Of a DNA stretch of 5,876 nt, positions 5,596 through 5,876 are shown one piece after another; the first letter of the stretch is position 1, and every line of letters begins with the position of its first letter. The notes under the pieces are model-generated. The model was not told the DNA's origin, ran no database searches, and saw only the letters and a program-made list of their open reading frames with translations. The translations under genes were made by a program, and so were the position numbers. Source of the stretch: Bacillota bacterium (GTDB lineage Bacteria > Bacillota > Sulfobacillia > JABLXB01); assembly GCA_024653225.1 (NCBI GenBank), contig JANLGA010000088.1, positions 1 through 5,876 of the forward strand, given 5' to 3'.

Positions 5596-5876
5596 CTACT
5601 GCGGGTACCGTACCGCCTCGAGGCAAAGGCCGTTCGCCGGCAGGGTGGGTCCCGCAACGTCCCTGCGGGGACTCTCGAGTGAACGCGTCACCGCCTCCCT
5701 GTCGAGCCTCCCGAGGCCGACTTCCAGCAGGGTGCCGGCCATTATCCTCGCCATGTTGTACAGGAAACCGTCCGCTTCGACCGTGAATACGACGGTTCCC
5801 GGGCCGCTCGCCATGACGCTCGACGCGAATACGGTCCGCCTGGTTGTCCGCGCGGAACTGCCGGTCGAGCGGAACG
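5596..5876 (-). CDS. truA: tRNA pseudouridine synthase A, C-terminal fragment
   Basis: The gene enters from the right edge; the last 92 codons and the TAG stop are inside. TruA converts uridines 38-40 of the tRNA anticodon arm to pseudouridine. The fragment opens FRSTGSSARTTRRTVFAS, matching the TruA stretch where a serine/threonine-rich segment precedes a beta strand. It contains VEADGFLYNMARIMAGTLLE, the conserved C-terminal core motif, and ends with LPANGLCLEAVRYPQ, which matches the usual PA-GL-L--V-Y ending. The catalytic aspartate lies in the N-terminal half, outside the window. The reading frame is open to the edge, so the ATG at 5814 is internal and not the start. It sits 110 bases upstream of rplM, as in Bacillota such as B. 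subtilis. No terminator is visible after the stop, so some read-through into rplM is possible. Confidence 0.95.
   Translation of the reverse strand, partial: FRSTGSSARTTRRTVFASSVMASGPGTVVFTVEADGFLYNMARIMAGTLLEVGLGRLDREAVTRSLESPRRDVAGPTLPANGLCLEAVRYPQ

Overview
The window reads as a chromosomal segment from a GC-rich, probably anaerobic and probably endospore-forming member of the Bacillota. Three things point there. The order truA-rplM-rpsI-cwlD matches the Bacillus subtilis neighbourhood (there with one small gene between rpsI and cwlD). The cell-wall amidase resembles CwlD, the spore-cortex enzyme. The radical SAM / AMMECR1 pair and the GTPase beside ornithine carbamoyltransferase are typical of anaerobes. 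The organism is inferred from gene content and order only; no rRNA or other marker gene is present beyond the ribosomal proteins.

Every convincing gene lies on the minus strand, so the window is read from high to low coordinates. At the right edge is the C-terminal third of truA (tRNA pseudouridine synthase). A near-consensus promoter (TTGACA, 17-base spacer, TAGAAT) follows, then a short leader with a small hairpin, then rplM (uL13) and rpsI (uS9). A clear intrinsic terminator ends this ribosomal unit. Next is a cwlD-like N-acetylmuramoyl-L-alanine amidase with its own N-terminal membrane or signal segment.

After a 151-base gap without a recognisable promoter come the two genes of an AmmeMemoRadiSam system. 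The first is a 453-residue fusion of a LigB/Memo-like dioxygenase-fold domain with an AMMECR1 domain. The second is its partner radical SAM enzyme with extra zinc-ribbon-like cysteines. A GC-rich hairpin lies between the two genes. After 41 bases comes an ornithine carbamoyltransferase with all the usual motifs, and 20 bases after its stop begins a gene, cut by the left edge, for a predicted GTPase of the cyclic 2,3-diphosphoglycerate synthetase-related family.

The right half is housekeeping (tRNA modification, ribosome, spore or cell wall). The left half joins an orphan redox or protein-modification system of unknown function to carbamoyl-phosphate/ornithine metabolism. The most interesting content is that AmmeMemoRadiSam pair: the family is widespread and named, but I know of no firmly settled reaction for it. 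No tRNA, rRNA, CRISPR array, insertion sequence or phage gene was seen. No gene-free stretch exceeds 151 bases.
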